Below, piece by piece: positions 60,076 to 64,000 of a stretch of 64,000 bases of DNA. The notes under the pieces were generated by a model, which ran no database searches, was not told where the DNA came from, and saw only the letters and a program-made list of their open reading frames with translations. Source of the DNA: Hermatobates lingyangjiaoensis (Eukaryota > Arthropoda > Insecta > Hemiptera > Hermatobatidae); NCBI GenBank assembly GCA_026182355.1, contig JAPFBL010000582.1, positions 248,001 to 312,000 of the forward strand, written 5' to 3'. A program made the translations under genes and the position numbers. The stretch's first letter is position 1, and every line of letters begins with the position of its first letter.

Positions 60076-61625
60076 TTATAGCAGTGAAATATAATATCAA
60101 AAAGCTGAAACGAGTGCAAAGAATAATGGCTACACGAATAGTACGTGGATATCGCACAGTCTCTTTGGACGCTCTATGCATTCTAGCTGGAATGAAACCA
60201 ATTTTGATCGAAGCTGAAGAATTATATCTTCAACATCATTTAAGATCGTCAAACAATATAACATAGTGTTCTAATTAAAATTTCAAATACTGGCCTCATC
60301 CCGGACAATACCCAAAAATAGTTCGTTCTGACATTCATGATGACACATCAGTATACAAAATCTTCACTGATGGAAGCAAGACAGACTCAGGAGTAGGAGC
60401 AGGATTTGTTGTTTACAGCGGTGATAATATTATTGAAGAGAAGGGGTTCAGGTTAGGTCCAGAATGCTCCAACAACCAAGCGGAACTTTTAGCCATTCAA
60501 GAGGCATTAACATGGTTGACTGCAAACAAACCTCTGACCAATAACTGGAATATAAATATCATCACAGACAGTAAAGTCAGTATAGATTTAATAACCAATC
60601 GGAAGAAACATTACTCCTTGATTACAAATATTCGAAACTTGCTTAATAATCTCCAAAGACAAGGAAAAGTCATTTTTACATGGACTAGAGCCCATGTGGG
60701 AACTATGGGAAATGAAATTGCAGATTCTATTGCAAAGCAAATGACTACAGACACTATTGGGCCAATAAAACATCATATGCCACCATGGTCGTTCCACAAA
60801 AAAAGACTGAATACTAACAGTATTCAAAAATGGAACATTGAATGGATAAACAGTACCCTTGGTTCGGTGACAAGGGAATACTTCCCTACAGTTTACTCTC
60901 GACTGGAGATAATAGATCTGAAACTGACATACAAAGAAACTCAAATGATGACCGGCCACGGAAAGATTCGAGCATATCTCTACAAAATTAAAGTGATCAA
61001 CTCCTCTAGGTGTCCTTGTGACGAAGGAATTCAAAATGTTAGCCATATTATTTATAACTGTACAAGTTTAGACAGTAAACGACACCAGCTCGGAAGACAA
61101 GTAGAATGTGTTGGGAAAACCTGGTCACCTTCAAAAGAAGACCTAATGAAAAATGATCTCAGAAAGTCATTCCTAAAATTTCTGAACGAGGTTGATCTGA
61201 TCAGTTTATGAAATACGCTGTATGAAATACGCTGATATTTACTCGTACATCTTCATAATTTCATAAGCTACCATTGTATATAGTATAATTCATTGTATTT
61301 AAATTATTGTAAATTTCTAATTTACAATTTATATTATTTGTAATTTGTAATTTGTTATTATTTGTAATTTGTAAATATTTGTAATTTATTTGTAATTTGC
61401 AAATTGTAAAACACTCTGCATAATATTTGTAAATTGAAGTACTAAAATTGTCATTTTTTTTGTATAGTTACATAACAACTGTATATAGTCTATTTGCTAA
61501 TACTTCATCATTGTCAACTTTGTATATAGCCAAATTATAGTTCTAAGTTTATGCTTGAATAAACGTATGTAAAGAATGTATCACTTGCATGTTATACAAT
61601 AAAGTGGGACATGTTGAAAAAAAAA
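60076..61625 (+). mobile_element. R1/jockey-like LINE, 5'-truncated
   Basis: Inserted in the 42-bp minisatellite; aatacaaacac borders it on both sides. Contains the ORF2 C-terminus, a 3' UTR of about 400 bp with aataaa signals at 61558 and 61600, and an A-run end. Confidence 0.85.
60084..61211 (+). pseudogene. LINE ORF2: RT end, RNase H and zinc knuckle, two stops
   Basis: One frame: KRVQRIMATRIVRGYRTVSL and DALCILAGMKPI (end of RT, R1-like), TAG at 60264 and TAA at 60276, then KIFTDGSKTDSGVGAGFVVY, CSNNQAELLAIQEAL and NIITDSKVSIDL with the RNase H acidic residues D, E and D, WTRAHVGTMGNEIADSIAK (H and last D), then CPCDEGIQNVSHIIYNC (CX1C...HX4C knuckle). The stop is at 61211. All four RNase H acidic positions survive, but the two stops and the missing RT make it inactive. 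Confidence 0.85.
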
Positions 61626-61627
61626 AT

Positions 61628-61795
61628 ACAAACACACAGAACAGGTAAATACTAATACAAAGTCAAATACAAACACACAGAACAGGTAAATACTAATACA
61701 AAGTCAAATACAAACACACAAAATAGGTCAAATACTTATACAAAGTCAAATACAAATACACAGAACAGGTAAAATACTTATACCAAAACTTAACT
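61628..61795. repeat. 42-bp minisatellite, right part
   Basis: Four more units after the LINE, continuing the array broken at 60075. Confidence 0.9.
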
Positions 61796-61799
61796 ATAA

Positions 61800-62200
61800 G
61801 TATAATAATAATAATAATAAAGTCTTATAATAACACAGTCTTAACATGTCTTCTTTTTTTCTGTTTCAGGTAAGTAACCAGAATTGCGTGTACTTAGGCT
61901 GCTTAATAGTTGTGGGGTCTGATATGTGGACAATAGTGATGGAGATTTACAAACAGTTAAGTAAAAGGCTTTTTTTCTTTTTATTAATGACCTCCCTGAA
62001 TGAGGTAACTAGTTGAAGAAACTTTGAAACATTTATCAAGATGGTGTTTTCAAAGAGCTGTTTTGATTGTGGGAACAAATTGGTGGGAACTCGCGACAAG
62101 GAAACCCATATGAAAGAGAACTGCATATGATAAAGTGAACAAACGTATCTTTATTTTAACGTATTTCTTCTTTAACTATGCCGAGTTAGAGAAAAACCAG
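61800..62200. other. Spacer
   Basis: A short (AAT)n at 61803-61820. No gene recognised. Confidence 0.4.
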
Positions 62201-62204
62201 TGGC

Positions 62205-62935
62205 TCAGGAATCGAGGGGGAGGAGGGCGGCGCGTGCCATTAGGTGATATTTTCATGGAGAGAGTAGAAAATAAAAAAAAATAAAAAGAAAACAAAAAAA
62301 TTTGAAAATTTATACCAAAATAAGTTTTTAAGGGTAATATTGTTTTTTTTTTGTTTTCTATGTATAATGCTGTTTTTAGACGGATTTTTCAAGTGTAAAT
62401 TGAGGGCTCGAGGGGGGGGGGGGCATGTGCTATAGGGCGACATTTTGAGGGGATAAGAATAGAAAATAAAAAAATATAAAAAGTTAACAAAAAAATTTGA
62501 ATATTTATACCAAAATGAGTTTTTAAGGTTAATATTGTTTTTTTTTGTTTTATATGTATAATACTGTTTTTAGACGGATTTTTCAAGTATAAAATTTACA
62601 AATTAAAAAAAATGAATTTCTTTTAAATTTTTCAGAACTAATTTTTTAAAGGGTTTTCTAGATAATCATGTTTTTTTGCGTTAACCAGTAAATATAATTT
62701 AACAGTTTCTTTTTTTATGATTTGAGTTATACGTTTTTGTTTTGAAAAATCTTTGTGGTTTTTTTTTATAACGACTATAATATATATAAGGACTATATAT
62801 GTTATACGAGTACTGTAATAAGATGAAAGTCTGGGTCTAATAAATAAATAAATAAATAAACAGAATTAACAGTAGTTTAAAATTAGATCATTGATTGTAA
62901 TTCTATGAAAATAAATATTTTCATAGGACTTTCTA
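62205..62935 (+). repeat. Dispersed G-run repeat, duplicated, joined to repeat G
   Basis: Two tandem copies of about 190 bp (62205-62400, 62401-62590), each starting with a G-run and gcgacattttgaggggataa-like words, then repeat G (tacgagtactgtaataagat) to 62930. The same composite lies at 53590-53950 and 54405-54500. Confidence 0.65.
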
Positions 62936-63593
62936 AAATTTTGATGGTTGACACGGATTATGAATGTCAAGCGGGTGGCGGGCAGCAATTCTTATGACCG
63001 TTTTTTCCATCAAAAGTTCCACCATTTGGAAAAACAACAACAGTTTTAGTGGGCCCTTGCCCAGCTCACCACAAAAGGGCCCTGCAATTGGGGCCCAATA
63101 TATTTCCACAGAATTCTTTGAACTAGGCAAAAAGGCTAACCTGAACTTACCGTAGTGGGAGCAGGTTCCGTAGGACTTTTTTCCCGGATTTTTGAATGGA
63201 AAAACCTTAAAACCCGAGCCGGTAACCCTAAGGCCCGGTGGAAAGGCCCATGGAGGGTTTTCTCTCCATCCCGCCAACTGAGGTTGGACTTGTAGTGGGT
63301 GTTGGTTCTCAATCAAGTTGGGCATACCCTGGTGGTCGCTGTGTGAGAAGCAGTAACTTCTTGGGAGAATGCCTGCTTAACATACAGGGAGCCCAAACCC
63401 TTACCAGTGGTAATGGGTCTTGAACTCAGCTGATTGGACTGGACAACTGGTACTTGCCTGGTAGAGGCTTGGCTCTGGACGGGAGCTCAAACTAGGGACG
63501 ATTAGATACCACCCCTTCGAGCCCATTTATGTTGCAGTACACGAGAGAATTTAAAGGCTCTTATAACTAGTCCATACAGGTGGCATTTAGCCG
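62936..63593. other. Unassigned GC-richer stretch
   Basis: Composition differs from the surroundings. A minus-strand frame of 130 codons (62933-63325) overlaps it but shows no domain. No repeat recognised. Confidence 0.35.
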
Positions 63594-64000
63594 ACGAGAG
63601 ATTTGTAATCTCTCTGTATGAGTCGTTCACTAAGGTACTAAAGACTCCTCATAATGACGCCTTAGCTAACGAGAGATTTGTAATCTCTCTGTATGAGTCG
63701 TGCACTTATAGGTACTAAAGACTCCTCATAATGACGCCTTAGCTAACGAGAGATTTGTAATCTCTCTGTATGAGTCGTTCACTAAGGTACTAAAGACTCC
63801 TCATAATGACGCCTTAGCTAACGAAATATTTGTAATCTCTCTGTATGAGTATTTCACTAAGGTACTAAAGACTCCTCTCAATGACGCCTTAGCTAACGAA
63901 AGATTTGTAATCTCTCTGTATGAGTCGTTCACTAAGGTACTAAAGACTCCTCACAATGACGCCTTAGCTAACGAAAGATTTCTAATCTCTCTGTATGAGT
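63594..64000. repeat. 75-bp satellite with hairpin, cut by the window end
   Basis: Starts at about 63594, 63669, 63746, 63821, 63896 and 63971. The first three copies carry a perfect GAGAGATT-TGT-AATCTCTC hairpin; later copies have one or two stem changes. Confidence 0.95.

Noticed and set aside
62933..63325. 130-codon minus-strand frame as a gene
   Set aside because: No recognised domain, no start context or splice evidence; composition alone is not enough.
63490..63530. caaactagggacgattagatacc as mitochondrial 12S rRNA
   Set aside because: Resembles the conserved AAACTRGGATTAGATACC word but has an insertion, and no other 12S segment is visible nearby.

Overview
The window looks like nuclear DNA of an invertebrate metazoan. 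It is AT-rich, has no operon-like gene order, and carries no host protein-coding gene that I can support. It is packed with retroelement debris and tandem repeats. Transposon types seen are Penelope-like elements (PLEs) with GIY-YIG endonuclease, tRNA-derived SINEs, two 5'-truncated non-LTR LINEs (one R1/jockey-like) and one hAT DNA transposon. The R1-like LINE and CCTAA-type SINE tails (one copy reads TAGGTTAGGTTAGGTT) make an arthropod plausible, but this is weak and a mollusc or other invertebrate is not excluded.

The dominant component is PLEs. More than 80 short motifs on both strands read as hammerhead ribozymes of the PLE type: short stem I, core CUGANGA plus one extra nucleotide, stem II, GAAA, a palindromic stem III of about 4-6 nt (ACGU, AGAUCU, ACAUGU, AAUU, AUAU, ACGCGU), a cleavage nucleotide, and the other strand of stem I. 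Family names used here: A (stem I GACU/AGUC, stem III AGAUCU), B (stem II GAAC/GUUC), C (stem II GG/CC or GGU/ACC, stem III AAUU), D (stem II GAACAC/GUGUUC, stem III ACGCGU), E (stem II GAUGUA/UACAUC, stem III ACGU), H/I (core U-N-UGAAAAA), J (stem II GAC/GUC, stem III AUAU), K, and N (families whose ribozyme lies at or inside the start of a short PLE N-terminal ORF). Nearly all copies sit between (TA)n tracts. Most are fold-backs: an arm, a short unpaired centre, and the inverted arm.

Layout: 1-2350 PLE B/C/A units and a SINE; 2395-3795 an inverted SINE pair around a TG repeat; 4130-8100 N, H, A and J units; 8738-9436 a 77-bp satellite; 9437-11030 PLE D and I fold-backs; 11155-11945 SINEs; 12900-14930 PLE H/C/K/J units with a hAT element at 13558-14359; 15160-16375 three SINEs; 18240-19695 a pyrimidine-rich minisatellite; 20505-30000 dense PLEs plus a LINE with a visible 12-bp target-site duplication (22015-22582) and a PLE tandem junction (28860-29846); 30545-31990 the best PLE body (RT plus GIY-YIG) with its family A ribozyme; 32500-46350 more PLE units; 46798-47415 a 24-bp satellite; 49460-50280 three tandem SINEs; 52350-53516 an 8-bp satellite; 53950-54480 and 57480-58262 very large PLE D palindromes; 56090-61795 a 42-bp minisatellite interrupted by a PLE ribozyme, a 61-bp hairpin satellite and an R1-like LINE; 63594-64000 a 75-bp hairpin satellite running off the end.

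How the parts work together: PLE reverse transcriptase with GIY-YIG endonuclease most likely mobilised both the long copies and the many short ribozyme units. The element 3' ends coincide with TATA-rich sequence, in the N families inside codons for the motif LLPxYTNIY, which suggests priming on (TA)n targets. In several N families the start AUG lies inside the ribozyme, so self-cleavage and translation of the same RNA would exclude each other.
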